Shown one piece after another: positions 53,512 to 63,477 of a stretch of DNA of 64,000 bases; position 1 is the stretch's first letter; every line of letters begins with the position of its first letter. The position numbers and the translations under genes are program-made. The stretch covers positions 9,613,501 through 9,677,500 of the forward strand of contig NZ_JANADR010000001.1 of the NCBI RefSeq assembly GCF_024199925.1, in the 5' to 3' direction. Under the pieces are notes generated by a model. That model ran no database searches. It was not told where the DNA came from and was given only the letters and a program-made list of their open reading frames with translations. Source of the DNA: Bradyrhizobium sp. CCGUVB1N3. GTDB lineage: Bacteria; Pseudomonadota; Alphaproteobacteria; Rhizobiales; Xanthobacteraceae.

Positions 53512-54128
53512 TGCCGCTGCAAAACCGTGTCATGCCGACGGGTGAGATCATCGCCACCCCACATCGCGGCATGTTCACGGGCAACCGCGGCATCATCCAC
53601 GATCCCGCGACGAAGACGCTGCTGAAAAAACGCTGGTCGACGCCGGCCTGGCTGACCTGCACGTGCGAATTCCGCGGCCGTCGCCGCGAGGTGATGGCAA
53701 CGCAGAGCTGGACCGAGCTGTTCTTCCTGGACGAGGCCACCGCGCTCGCTGCCGGCCATCGTCCCTGTTTCTATTGCCGCCGCGACGATGCCAATCGCTT
53801 CCGGGCCGCATGGCAGAAAGGCAATCGCGTGCAGGATGCCCGCATGCACGACATCGACGCGGTGTTGCACCACGAGCGGCTCGATCACGGTCAGAAACGA
53901 CTGCACGCGCTGCTGATGCCGCTCGACCAGCTTCCCGTCGGCGCGATGGTGAGCCAAGGCGAGGAGAGTTTTCTGGTGACGCAGGGCAGGGTGCTCTTGT
54001 GGTCGCCGGCAGGCTATGCCGAGGTCGAGCGCCAGCCCGGCGAAGCAAAGCTGCTGACGCCGCCGTCGACGCTGCGCACACTCCACGCCGGCTATCAGCC
54101 CGTGCTGCATGCGACCGCGTCGCCCTAG
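53511..54128 (+). CDS. Conserved protein of unknown function with CxxC motif
   Basis: A 205-aa protein. GTG at 53511 is chosen because relatives as I remember them begin with a PLQNRV-type sequence; it overlaps the last base of the aldolase stop. An ATG at 53532 is the alternative. Motifs are PTGEIIATPHRGMFTGNRGI, TCTCEFRGRRREVM, SWTELFFLDEATALAAGHRP and CFYCRRDDANRFR. The Cys residues could bind zinc. The pattern AAGHRPCFYC resembles metal-binding regions of DNA-repair or HNH-like proteins, but the function is not known. Confidence 0.72.
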   Translation: MPLQNRVMPTGEIIATPHRGMFTGNRGIIHDPATKTLLKKRWSTPAWLTCTCEFRGRRREVMATQSWTELFFLDEATALAAGHRPCFYCRRDDANRFRAAWQKGNRVQDARMHDIDAVLHHERLDHGQKRLHALLMPLDQLPVGAMVSQGEESFLVTQGRVLLWSPAGYAEVERQPGEAKLLTPPSTLRTLHAGYQPVLHATASP

Positions 54129-54348
54129 CGCAGAGCCGTCCCTGTTCATCCACTGTCATCCGCGCATCGCGCAGCGCCCATTCGCGGATCACCTGGCGGC
54201 AGCGAGAGATCTCGGCATCGCTTGCCACGCCAGTATCCTTCGCCGCGCGCTCTACCGTTGCCTTGCAATTGACGAGCACGGAACGGTCCTCGGCGTGCGC
54301 CGGCATCGCCAGCGCTGCCAGCAGCCCGATGCTGTAGGCAAGCGGCAT
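54125..54348 (-). CDS. Small exported protein with probable 3' frameshift
   Basis: Starts at the ATG overlapping the MetE-like stop (ATGA, 54348). The signal peptide AYSIGLLAALAMPAHAED is followed by VNCKATVERAAKDTGVASDA and EISRCRQVIREWALRDARMT, with two cysteines. In the reading frame as given, translation then runs on for 200 codons into the antisense of the neighbouring gene. A one-base insertion near 54136 would give an ending DEQGRPLR and stop at 54125-54127. The shown end is that likely intended stop. This is either a real frameshift or a base error. Confidence 0.5.
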
Positions 54349-55370
54349 CAACCCAGCCTCTCGCGCGCCAGCGCAGCGCCGGCGCCGAGCGCCATCAGCT
54401 TGGCTTCCGCGATCTCCCGCCGCATCGGCGCCATGCCGCAATTGGTGGTGGCGATGATGTTGCTCTTGGGCACGAATTTCGACACTGCGTCGATCACTTG
54501 AACGACATCATCCGCCGTTTCCACCGTGTCGCTGGCGACATCGATGACGCCGGCCTGAACGATCTTGCCCTTCAACAGCGCGAGCAGATCGAGCGGGACC
54601 CTGGAATTGCGGCATTCGATCGCAACCTGCTGGATCGAGCTGGCATCGATCGCGGGGAAGATCTGCTCATACTGCCGCCATTGGCTCCCGAGCGTCTCCT
54701 TCCAGTCGGTATTGGCCTTGATGCCGTAGCCGTAGCAGATGTGCACGGCGGTGGTGCAGGTGAGGCCCGCGGCGGCACGCTCCAGAGCCTTGATGCCCCA
54801 ATCGTTGACCTCGTCCATGTAGACGTTGAAGGCGGGCTCATCGAACTGGATGAGATCGACGCCGTCGGCCTGCAAGGCCTTGGCTTCCGCGTTCAGGAGA
54901 TCGGCGAAGGCAAAGGCCATCTTCACCCGATCGCCATAATAGCGATCGGCGATGGTGTCGATGATGGTCATCGGGCCGGGCAGGGTGAATTTCAGCTTCT
55001 TCTTCGTGTGCGTCCGCGCCACGCGCGCTTCGAAGGCATGGACGCGGTCCTTGAGCTGCAACGGCGCGACCACCTGCGGCACCATCGCCTTATAGCGATC
55101 CTTTCGGATTCCCATCTCAACCTTGTGCGCGAAGTCGATGCCCTCGATCTTCTCGAGAAAGCCGTGCACGAAGTGCTGCCGCGCCTGCTCGCCTTCGGTG
55201 ACGATGTCGATGCCGGCGTCTTCCTGGACCTTCAGCCAGATCAGCGTCGCGTCGCGCTTGGCGCGCAGCAGCTCGTCACCCTTCGACTTCCAGGGCGCCC
55301 AGAGCATGTTCGGCTCGGCGAGCCATTCCGGTTTCGGCAAGGAGCCGGCGATGGTGGTTGGAAACAGCAT
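54348..55370 (-). CDS. MetE C-terminal-like methionine synthase family protein
   Basis: A 340-aa TIM-barrel enzyme of the cobalamin-independent methionine synthase family, catalytic half only. It has MLFPTTIAGSLPKPEWLAEP, FTLPGPMTIIDTIADRYYGD, DGVDLIQFDEPAFNVY (Asp/Glu site), zinc-ligand candidates in TAVHICYGYG and VAIECRNSR, and the final IIATTNCGMAPM Cys. Stand-alone versions can transfer methyl groups from corrinoid or other donors. The ATG at 55370 has GGAGG 6 bp upstream; earlier starts (55394, 55412) lack one. Confidence 0.85.
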   Translation of the reverse strand: MLFPTTIAGSLPKPEWLAEPNMLWAPWKSKGDELLRAKRDATLIWLKVQEDAGIDIVTEGEQARQHFVHGFLEKIEGIDFAHKVEMGIRKDRYKAMVPQVVAPLQLKDRVHAFEARVARTHTKKKLKFTLPGPMTIIDTIADRYYGDRVKMAFAFADLLNAEAKALQADGVDLIQFDEPAFNVYMDEVNDWGIKALERAAAGLTCTTAVHICYGYGIKANTDWKETLGSQWRQYEQIFPAIDASSIQQVAIECRNSRVPLDLLALLKGKIVQAGVIDVASDTVETADDVVQVIDAVSKFVPKSNIIATTNCGMAPMRREIAEAKLMALGAGAALARERLG

Positions 55371-55480
55371 GGCGCCCTCCGCATCTGATATCATTGCGCA
55401 CCTTCCTGCCATGTCTTAACGTCGAGGTACAGAACGACAAAAGTCGGTTGTTCCGGGAAGCCGTGAGCCATCACCACCTC

Positions 55481-55602
55481 GTCATTCCGGGGCGCGACGA
55501 AGTCGCGAGCTATGATGCGCAATTGCGCATCTGAGAATCCATAGCCGCGATCGGGAGTATGGATTCCGGGCCTGCGCCGTTCCAGCGCATCCCGGAATGA
55601 CG
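55481..55602. repeat. Dispersed palindromic repeat, family A (long variant)
   Basis: The 280-bp gap between the MetE-like and isomerase genes has no gene. It holds GTCATTCCGGGGCGCGACG...CGCATCCCGGAATGACG. The centre contains GATGCGCAATTGCGCATC, a perfect 18-bp palindrome (55514-55531), and GAATCCATA / TATGGATTC arms. This variant is longer than the other copies. Confidence 0.83.
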
Positions 55603-55650
55603 CTGACGAGAGAGCGAGCGAACAAACGAAAAGCGACCTAAGGAAACGCC

Positions 55651-56259
55651 ATGATCGAGTTCTTCTTCGACTGCTCCAGCCCCTGGACCTATCTCGCCTT
55701 CCACAACATCCAGCCGCTGGCAAAGGAGCTCGGCGTCGAGATTTCCTGGCGGCCGATCCTGGTCGGCGGCATCTTCAACAGCGTCAACCCTAGCGTCTAC
55801 GCGCAGCGCGAAACGCCCGTGCCGCTGAAGGCGCGCTACATGCTGAAGGATCTCAACGACTGGGCGCGCTCGTCGGGGCTTGCGATCAAGATGCCGCCGA
55901 CGGTGTTTCCGGTGAACAGCGTGAAGGCGATGCGCGGCTGCATCTGGTTCGGCAACGACATGGTGCCGTTCGCGACCTCGGTGTTCGAGACCTATTGGGG
56001 GCAGGACAAGGACATCTCGCAGGACGCAGTGCTCGCCGACATCTGCAAGACGGTCGGCGTCGACGCGCAAGAATTCTTCGCCGGCATTTCCGAGCAGGCG
56101 ATCAAGGACCAGCTCAAGGCCAACACGGAAGAGGTCGTCGCGCGCGGTGGCTTCGGCTCGCCCACCATCTTTCTCGACAAGACCGACATGTATTTCGGCA
56201 ATGATCGGTTGCCCCTGATCCGCGAGGCGCTGCTTCGCCGCAAGGCGAGTGCGGCCTGA
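55651..56259 (+). CDS. 2-hydroxychromene-2-carboxylate isomerase-type DsbA-fold protein
   Basis: A 202-aa kappa-GST/DsbA-like protein. It has IEFFFDCSSPWTYLAFHNIQ with the active-site Ser/Cys region, ISWRPILVGGIFNSVN, and the cis-Pro region RGGFGSPTIFLDKTDMYFGN. The family isomerises hydroxychromene carboxylates in naphthalene-type degradation with glutathione, but many members have other substrates. Its stop overlaps the next start (TGATG at 56257). Confidence 0.88.
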   Translation: MIEFFFDCSSPWTYLAFHNIQPLAKELGVEISWRPILVGGIFNSVNPSVYAQRETPVPLKARYMLKDLNDWARSSGLAIKMPPTVFPVNSVKAMRGCIWFGNDMVPFATSVFETYWGQDKDISQDAVLADICKTVGVDAQEFFAGISEQAIKDQLKANTEEVVARGGFGSPTIFLDKTDMYFGNDRLPLIREALLRRKASAA

Positions 56260-57236
56260 TGGTGCGGGCTGTCGTTTGCCGCGCGCTCGGTCCGCCCGAA
56301 AGCTTGCGGCTCGAGACCTTCCCGTCCCGGCCGCTAGGGGAAGGCGAGGTGCGGGTTGCGATCCGCGCCGCCGGACTCAACTTTCCGGATATTCTGATGG
56401 CGGCCGGCGAATATCAGCTCAAGCCCGAGTTGCCGTTCACGCCGGGCGTGGAGGCCGCGGGCGATGTGACCGAGGTCGACGCCGCGGCGCGCGGCGTTGC
56501 GGTGGGCGACAAGGTCATCGTGAAAATGCGCTACGGCGCCTATGCCGACGAGGCAGTCGTGGCGGACTCGCAGCTCACGCGGATGCCGTCGACCTTCGAT
56601 TATGCGGAAGCAGCGACCTTTCTCGCCGGTCACGGCACCGCCTATCACGCGCTGATCGATCGCGGCAAGGTCGAGCCGGGCGAAGTCCTTTTGGTGCACG
56701 GTGCCGCCGGCGGCGTCGGCCTGGCGGCGGTCGAGTTGGGCAAGATGCTGGGCGCGACGGTGATTGCCTGTGCGTCATCGGACGAGAAGCTCGCGATCGC
56801 GAAGGAAAGGGGCGCCGATCACCTCGTGCTCTATGCGCGCGAGCCGTTTCGCGATGCCGTCAAGCGCATCACGGACGGCCGCGGCGCCGATGTCGTATTC
56901 GATCCGGTCGGTGGCGAGGTCTTTGAGAACTCGATGCGCTGCATCGCCTGGGGCGCGCGGCTCCTGGTGATCGGCTTCACCGGCGGTATCGGCTCGGCGA
57001 AGACCAATCTCCTGCTGATCAAGGGCGCGAGCGTGCTGGGCGTGCGCGCCGGCGAAGCGGTACGCAAAAATCCGGCGCTGGGCGAGGCGCGTCTCAAGGC
57101 GCTGCTCGCGTGGGCCGATGAGGGTAAGCTGCGCCCCAACGTCTCGCATCGCCTGCGGCTGGAGGATTATGCGAAGGCGATGCGGCTATTGATCGACCGC
57201 AAGGCGATCGGACGCGTGGCGCTGGTGATGGATTGA
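56259..57236 (+). CDS. NADPH:quinone oxidoreductase family protein
   Basis: A 325-aa zinc-free medium-chain dehydrogenase. It has VRVAIRAAGLNFPDILMAAG, GVEAAGDVTEVDAAARGVAV, VLLVHGAAGGVGLAAVELGK (NADPH motif AAGGVG) and ADVVFDPVGGEVFENSMRCI. It would reduce quinones or enones. It is translationally coupled to the upstream DsbA-fold isomerase, so a role in aromatic breakdown or detoxification with glutathione is plausible. Confidence 0.9.
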   Translation: MVRAVVCRALGPPESLRLETFPSRPLGEGEVRVAIRAAGLNFPDILMAAGEYQLKPELPFTPGVEAAGDVTEVDAAARGVAVGDKVIVKMRYGAYADEAVVADSQLTRMPSTFDYAEAATFLAGHGTAYHALIDRGKVEPGEVLLVHGAAGGVGLAAVELGKMLGATVIACASSDEKLAIAKERGADHLVLYAREPFRDAVKRITDGRGADVVFDPVGGEVFENSMRCIAWGARLLVIGFTGGIGSAKTNLLLIKGASVLGVRAGEAVRKNPALGEARLKALLAWADEGKLRPNVSHRLRLEDYAKAMRLLIDRKAIGRVALVMD

Positions 57237-57242
57237 TGCTGT

Positions 57243-57356
57243 GTAGGGTGGGTTAGCGAAGCGTAACCCACCACTTCTCTCGACACGCGGAAAGTAAAGA
57301 GGTGGGTTACGCGCAGCGGACTGCGCTTCGCGCAGCCGCAGGGCTAACCCACCCTA
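57243..57356. repeat. Dispersed inverted repeat, family B (copy 3)
   Basis: GTAGGGTGGGTTAGCGAAGC at the left and CTAACCCACCCTA at the right, with internal GTAACCCACC / GGTGGGTTAC arms and CGCAGCGGACTGCG in the centre. The 'TTAGCG' variant uses TT where other copies have CAAA. It lies between convergent genes. Confidence 0.84.
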
Positions 57357-57366
57357 TGATCTCGAA

Positions 57367-58034
57367 CTACGAACGCGTCGGGAAGCGTCCGTTCTGCAGG
57401 AAGGCGATGGTCGCAGCGATCGCTTCGTCGTTTCGCATCAACCACGGATGCGACGCGTGCACCACCATGTGGTCGGCCATGCCGTCGACCCCGGTGTTCG
57501 CGACCGAGACCCGCCCGTCGTGGGGGCGCGGCAGCAAGGCGCCGGCCACCGGATAGATCGAGCGATCGCCGGCGATAATGCCGAGAGGATAGTTGATTGG
57601 CGGCAGCAGTGCCGTCGTCGCGGCGTCGCGATGCGTGCCGAGCTGCTGTCCGGCCGGACCGAAAAAGGCGCGGTAGGGGAAAGAGCCCATCAGGCGGTCG
57701 GCGATTTCGCTGCCGCCGTTGGGCGTTCCCAGCATCACGACGCGCCCGAGGTTTTGCGTCCGGTGCCGCGCGAGATAGACGCGAGCCAGGAGGCCGCCCA
57801 TGGAGTGGCAGACGAAATGGACGGTGCCGCTCACCGAGCCGGCAAATGATTCGATCGTGGGATGAACGTCGTCCGCGAGTTCTTGAAGCGCCTTGCGGCG
57901 GCTGGCGTAGTCGAGGTTGAGTGTTGCGTAGCCGGCGCGCTCGATCGCGATCTCCATCTTGCGAAACGAGCGCGCCGTCCGGCTGATCCCGTGCAGGAGG
58001 ACGACGCCGTCTTGCGGCTTCGTCGGCTCCAGGC

Positions 58035-58038
<4 letters not shown>
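57367..58038 (-). CDS. Alpha/beta hydrolase (lipase-like)
   Basis: A 223-aa hydrolase. The oxyanion region is DGVVLLHGISRTARSFRKM. The nucleophile elbow is HFVCHSMGGLLARVYLARH (Ser), with ANTGVDGMADHMVV and VHASHPWLMRNDEA supplying the Asp and His. GTG at 58038 is used because it overlaps the preceding stop (GTGA); the frame is open to 58233 but that part duplicates the crotonase gene antiparallel frame. It lacks a signal peptide. Confidence 0.85.
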
Positions 58039-58925
<887 letters not shown>

Positions 58926-58966
58926 GGTGGTTTCCTTCCCTCGTTTCTTGTCTTGACATCTAGCAC

Positions 58967-59060
58967 GTCATTCCGGGGCGATGCGAAGCATCGAACCCGG
59001 AATCTGGAGACGTGGCGCGAGATTCCGGGCTCGTCGCTCGCGCTACGCCCCGGAGTGACG
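58967..59060. repeat. Dispersed palindromic repeat, family A (copy)
   Basis: GTCATTCCGGGGCGATGCG-AAGC-ATCG, then AACCCGGAATC...GATTCCGGGCTCG and TACGCCCCGGAGTGACG. It lies in the gap between the amidase stop and the crotonase start, upstream of the crotonase. Confidence 0.85.
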
Positions 59061-59066
59061 AGGGGG

Positions 59067-60488
59067 CTACTTCGCCGGCGGCGACGGCCAGGGCCTTTGA
59101 GCGCCGCGCAGTCCCTCGAACGCCTTGGCCAGGCCGAGCACGCCGATGTCGTCGAAGCGGCGGCCGACGATCTGCACGCCGATCGGAAAACCCTTCGCGT
59201 CGAAGCCGCCATTGATGGAGACCGCCGGGTTCTCCGACATATTCCACGGCACGGTATAGCAGATGTGCTCGAACGGCTTCATCGGATCGTTGGTGGGCGA
59301 GGCGAACTCGGCCGGGAAGTTGACGTTCGGCGCCGTCGGCGAGATCACATAATCGAGCTCGCAGAACAGCTTTGCCGCGGCAGCGCGGATCGCCATGGTC
59401 TGGTTGAAGCCGCGGATCACCTCGACGCCGGAGAGTTTTGCGCCGGACTCGCCCCATTTGAAGATGTAGGGCAGCACCTTGGCTTGCTCGGCAGGCGCGA
59501 GCTTCGAAAGATCGTCCCACATCCGCGCGCGCCAGAAATTATCGAGGCCATCGAGCATCTCGCGCGTCAAGATGCCGTCGATCTCGGTGACGACGGCGCC
59601 GGCGGATTCGAACGCCTTGGCGGTTTTCACCGCGACCTCGCGCACCGGCTTTTCCAGTGGCAGACCGACGCCGAGATCGAGCATCAGCCCGATGCGCAGT
59701 TTGCGCGGCGATTTTTCCAGCGCCTTCCAGTTGATGGTGTCGGCTGGCAGGCTCATGCCGTCACGGCGATCGGGCTTTGCGATCACGCTCATCATCAGCG
59801 CGCAATCATCGACCGTGCGGGTCATGGGACCTGCGACACGGCCGACATAGGCTGGATCGATCGGCACGCGGCCAAAGCTCGGCTTTAGGCCGACGAGGCC
59901 GCACCAGCCGGCAGGCAGCCGCACCGAGCCGCCGATATCGGTGCCGAGATGCAGGGGACCGTAACCGGCCGCAGCAGCGGCGCCGGCACCCGCGCTCGAG
60001 CCACCGGGATTTTTTGAGAGGTCCCAGGGGTTGCGGGCCAGCGCATGGAAGCTGGAAAGACCCGACGACAGCATGCCGTAATCGGGCATGGTGGTCTTGG
60101 CGAAGATGATTGCGCCGGCTTCACGCAGGCGCGCGGCTGGCGGGGCGTCCTTCACCGCCGGCACGAGCTTAACGCTCGCCGCGCCCAGCGGCACCGGCAC
60201 GCCCTTGGTCGCGATGTTGTCCTTCACCGTGACCGGCACGCCGTCGAGCGGACCGGACGGCTCGCCGCCGGACCAGCGCGCGGTCGATGCCTTTGCGGCC
60301 TCGCGCGCGCCGTCGGGATCGAAGGCGTAGAGCGCCTTGAGGTGCGGCTCCCACGCTGCGACATGCGCGATCACGTCCTCCAGCACCTCGCTCGGCGAGA
60401 ACTGTCTGGCCTTGTAGCCCGCGATCAGATCGACCGCGGACAGATCGTGCAGCGAGGTGAGCGTCTCGTCGGCGCGGGGCTTATGCAT
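59067..60488 (-). CDS. Amidase (AS family)
   Basis: A 473-aa amidase-signature enzyme. The Ser-cisSer-Lys triad is seen as Lys in VPVTVKDNIATKGVPVPLG, the Ser-rich GGSSAGAGAAAAAGYGPL and the nucleophile in GTDIGGSVRLPAGWCGLVGL. It hydrolyses amides to acids and ammonia. The ATG at 60488 overlaps the M20 peptidase stop by 8 bp. With the M20, M81 and ABC genes upstream it forms an amide/peptide utilisation group. Confidence 0.93.
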   Translation of the reverse strand: MHKPRADETLTSLHDLSAVDLIAGYKARQFSPSEVLEDVIAHVAAWEPHLKALYAFDPDGAREAAKASTARWSGGEPSGPLDGVPVTVKDNIATKGVPVPLGAASVKLVPAVKDAPPAARLREAGAIIFAKTTMPDYGMLSSGLSSFHALARNPWDLSKNPGGSSAGAGAAAAAGYGPLHLGTDIGGSVRLPAGWCGLVGLKPSFGRVPIDPAYVGRVAGPMTRTVDDCALMMSVIAKPDRRDGMSLPADTINWKALEKSPRKLRIGLMLDLGVGLPLEKPVREVAVKTAKAFESAGAVVTEIDGILTREMLDGLDNFWRARMWDDLSKLAPAEQAKVLPYIFKWGESGAKLSGVEVIRGFNQTMAIRAAAAKLFCELDYVISPTAPNVNFPAEFASPTNDPMKPFEHICYTVPWNMSENPAVSINGGFDAKGFPIGVQIVGRRFDDIGVLGLAKAFEGLRGAQRPWPSPPAK

Positions 60489-61653
60489 GGCCACCGACCG
60501 GCATGCGGGACTCGATGATGCGGGCGAACATGCTGGCGCCGATCGGCAAAATCTTGTCGTCGAGCAAATAGCCGGGATTGTGCACGGGCACCGAGCCGTC
60601 ATGCCCGACCCAGAAATAGGCGCCGGGAATGGTCTGCAGCATGTCGGCGAAATCCTCGCTGCCCATCTTCGGCTGGGTGCGGGTGATCACCTTGGCGGGA
60701 TCGACGACGGTGCGCGCGACCTCCTCGACGACCTTGGACTGCTCGACCTGGTTCACCAGCACGCCAAAGGCGTCGCGGATGTCGGCCTCGATCTCGACCT
60801 GGAAGGCGCTGGCGACGCCGGCGCAGATCGTGCGCATGCGCTCGCGGACCAGCGCGCGCACTTCATCGGAGAAGGCGCGCACGGTGCCGCAGAGATGCGC
60901 TTCGCCGGGGATGACGTTGTAGGCGGAGCCGGCATGGATCTGGGTGATCGACACGACGGCGGCCTGCAGCGGCTCGACGTTGCGGCTGACGATGGTTTGG
61001 ATCGCCTGCGCCAGCGTTGTTGCGATCACCACGGCGTCCTTCGAGCGCTCCGGCATCGCGCCATGCGCGCCATAGCCGTTGATGCGCAGGTCGAAGAAAT
61101 CGGCGCCGGCCATTGCAGGGCCGGGCAGGATCGCGACCTCGCCGAGATTGAGGTCAGGCGCATTGTGCAGGCCATAAAGTTCGTCGCAGGGAAACTTCTC
61201 GAACAATCCGTCCTTGATCATGGCACGCGCACCGCCGAGGCCTTCCTCGGCCGGCTGGAAGATCAGATGCACGGTGCCGTCAAAGTTCTTCGTCTCGGCG
61301 AGGTAGCGTGCGGTGCCGAGCAGCATGGTGGTGTGGCCGTCATGGCCGCAGCCGTGGAAGCGGCCTGGAATGGTGGAGCGCCATTTCAGATTGGTGTTCT
61401 CCTCCATCGGCAGTGCGTCCATGTCGGCGCGCAGTCCGATGCGCTTTCCGCTCGAGCCCTTGCCCTTGATGACGCCGATCACGCCGGTGCCGCCGAGCCC
61501 GCGATGCACCTCGATACCCCAGCTCTTCAGCTTGTCGGCGACGATGCCGGAGGTGCGGACCTCCTCGAAGCCGATCTCGGGGTGGGCGTGGAGGTCGCGG
61601 CGGATGGCGGTGAGTTCGTCGGCATAGCCGTCGATGCGGTCGATGGTGGGCAT
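60481..61653 (-). CDS. M20 family amidohydrolase (hippurate hydrolase-like)
   Basis: A 390-aa zinc peptidase/deacylase. It has IRRDLHAHPEIGFEEVRTSG, GKRIGLRADMDALPMEE, FHGCGHDGHTTMLLGTARYL (metal His/Asp), LIFQPAEEGLGGARAMIKDG (Glu pair) and PKMGSEDFADMLQTIPGAYF. It matches amidohydrolases that remove acyl groups from amino acids. The start is 19 bp after the M81 gene; its stop overlaps the amidase. Confidence 0.93.
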   Translation of the reverse strand: MPTIDRIDGYADELTAIRRDLHAHPEIGFEEVRTSGIVADKLKSWGIEVHRGLGGTGVIGVIKGKGSSGKRIGLRADMDALPMEENTNLKWRSTIPGRFHGCGHDGHTTMLLGTARYLAETKNFDGTVHLIFQPAEEGLGGARAMIKDGLFEKFPCDELYGLHNAPDLNLGEVAILPGPAMAGADFFDLRINGYGAHGAMPERSKDAVVIATTLAQAIQTIVSRNVEPLQAAVVSITQIHAGSAYNVIPGEAHLCGTVRAFSDEVRALVRERMRTICAGVASAFQVEIEADIRDAFGVLVNQVEQSKVVEEVARTVVDPAKVITRTQPKMGSEDFADMLQTIPGAYFWVGHDGSVPVHNPGYLLDDKILPIGASMFARIIESRMPVGGHA

Positions 61654-61669
61654 CTTGTCGTTTGTCCCG

Positions 61670-63175
61670 TTAGCGTGATGAAGGAATGAATGCGGGGCCG
61701 TTTGGCTTGATGCGGATTCCGGGACGCAGCCGCGTCCAGGGCAGCGAGGCGGTATCCGCCGGCATCGCGCCGGGCGCGGCGCAGATCAAGAGCTTCGCGG
61801 CGATCGGCTCGAAGTCGGCGCGGAAGTGCACCGAGCTCTTGTTGACGAGGATTTTTTGCGCGGTCGGCTCGATGCCGACATAGCGGTACATCGCCTGGTC
61901 CGCGAGCTGCGCCTTGTGCGAGCTCACGACGATGCGGACCTCGCCGATGCGAAGGCAGGCGGAGGGACCCATCTCCATCTCGCGGCCACCGTAATAGGGG
62001 CCCGGCGCGATGAAGCGGCCGTCGGACAGCTTTTCGACGACAAACGTCTCCTGATAGGGCTCATCGCCGGGAATGCCCGACTTGCCGCCGAGCGACAGCG
62101 CCACGGTCGCACCAGTGCCGGCCGCATGCGCGGCCTTGGCGGAGACCGGATCATAGATCACGCCGGTCGCCGCGCTCGCCTTGTTGCGCACCAGCGCACG
62201 CAGCATGCCGGTGGTGTCGGAATCTCCGCCGGCGCCGGGATTGTCCTGGGTGTCGGCGATGATGATCGGCTTGCTGGCGCTCTTCGCAAGCTCCATGGCG
62301 TGACGGACACCTTCGTCGGGCGAAAAGATCCTGCCGTCGAAATCGTCCTCATGGCTTTCGATCAGTTTGACGATCGCGTCCGCCGCGCGGTCGGCGTCTT
62401 CTTGCGTCTCGCCATAGGCGAACACGCTCGGTCCGCAGTCGCGGAAATCGGCGGCGGGGAAGCCGGGCGCAAAGGATAGCGTCGGCACCGCATCGCTTTC
62501 GAGCGCGGCAAGCTTTTCGTAGATGCTTTTGGTGGGCTGGTCGTTGGTGCACTGCCAGCTGATCGGGATCAGGAACGGTACCTGGCGGAACGCCTTGGCG
62601 AGGCGCTGCTTGGTCTTAAGAAGCAACGCGAGGTGCCTGGCGCAGGCGCGGCCCGTGTTGGCCATGTCGACATGCGGATAGGTGCGGTAGGCGATCAGCG
62701 CGTCTGCGTGTTCCACCATCTCCGGCGTGACGTTGGCATGCAGATCGAGGCTGGCGACGAGGGGAACATCCGGACCGATGACGCGGCGCACGCGTGCGAG
62801 AATTTCGCCTTCGCCATCGTCGAGATGCTCGGTGACCATGGCGCCGTGCAGGTCGAGATAGACCGCATCGAGCGGGCCTGCCGCTTTGATGCCGTCGACC
62901 ATCACCTTCACGATCCGCTCGAAGGCATCCTTCGTGACATGTGCCGAAGGGCTCGCACCGCAGGCGATGGTGGGGATGAGTTCCCAGCCATTGACCTCAG
63001 CCGCGTCGACGAAACCGGCGAGACCGACATTGATGCCACGCATCACCTTGAGCACATCGGCGCCTTGCGTCATCGCCGGCCAGCCGCCGCCATGCTGGAA
63101 GTCCGCGAACGTCGCCTTCGTCGGAGCGAAGGTGTTGGTCTCGTGCAGGAAGCCGGCGACGGCGATACGGGTCAT
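61670..63175 (-). CDS. M81 family metallopeptidase (MlrC-like)
   Basis: A 501-aa protein of the M81 family, known from the microcystin-degrading MlrC. N-terminal DUF1485 features are RIAVAGFLHETNTFAPTKAT, DAVYLDLHGAMVTEHLDDGE and PLVASLDLHANVTPEMVEHA, with His and Asp residues suitable for zinc. The C-terminal MlrC region has ADTQDNPGAGGDSDTTGMLR and TVALSLGGKSGIPGDEPYQE. In Bradyrhizobium it usually neighbours peptide ABC transporters, as here. Confidence 0.93.
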   Translation of the reverse strand: MTRIAVAGFLHETNTFAPTKATFADFQHGGGWPAMTQGADVLKVMRGINVGLAGFVDAAEVNGWELIPTIACGASPSAHVTKDAFERIVKVMVDGIKAAGPLDAVYLDLHGAMVTEHLDDGEGEILARVRRVIGPDVPLVASLDLHANVTPEMVEHADALIAYRTYPHVDMANTGRACARHLALLLKTKQRLAKAFRQVPFLIPISWQCTNDQPTKSIYEKLAALESDAVPTLSFAPGFPAADFRDCGPSVFAYGETQEDADRAADAIVKLIESHEDDFDGRIFSPDEGVRHAMELAKSASKPIIIADTQDNPGAGGDSDTTGMLRALVRNKASAATGVIYDPVSAKAAHAAGTGATVALSLGGKSGIPGDEPYQETFVVEKLSDGRFIAPGPYYGGREMEMGPSACLRIGEVRIVVSSHKAQLADQAMYRYVGIEPTAQKILVNKSSVHFRADFEPIAAKLLICAAPGAMPADTASLPWTRLRPGIRIKPNGPAFIPSSR

Positions 63176-63335
63176 TCAATTCTGGTCCAACGCAAACGAT
63201 GCGCGCGACGTTACCCGCCTTTGCGGCAAGAGCAAGCAAGGGACTCCATCGCGCCGCGCATGGCCTCAAGCCGTTTTGGGAATGGTGCGACACACGCCAC
63301 TGTTGTTGGGACCGACAAGCAGCCACATCTTCGGA

Positions 63336-63462
63336 GTCGTCCCGGCGAAGGCCGGGACCCATAACCCCAGGAAGAAGTTTGGCGAAGACTGGTCGTTCGG
63401 GACGCCCACCGAGCACGATGGATAGATTCCGCGGTATGGGTCCCGGCCTTCGCCGGGACGAC
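63336..63462. repeat. Dispersed inverted repeat, family D
   Basis: GTCGTCCCGGCGAAGGCCGG at the left and, at the right, CCGGCCTTCGCCGGGACGAC, an exact inversion extending into GACCCATA / TATGGGTC. The 300-bp interval between the M81 and ABC genes has no gene and is mostly this element. Confidence 0.85.
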
Positions 63463-63477
63463 CAATACGGGAAGATC

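Noticed and set aside
53593..54441. Minus-strand frame of 282 codons covering the small exported protein
   Set aside because: Only the part from 54348 to about 54136 looks like protein; the rest is antisense to the Cys-containing gene and probably follows a frameshift.
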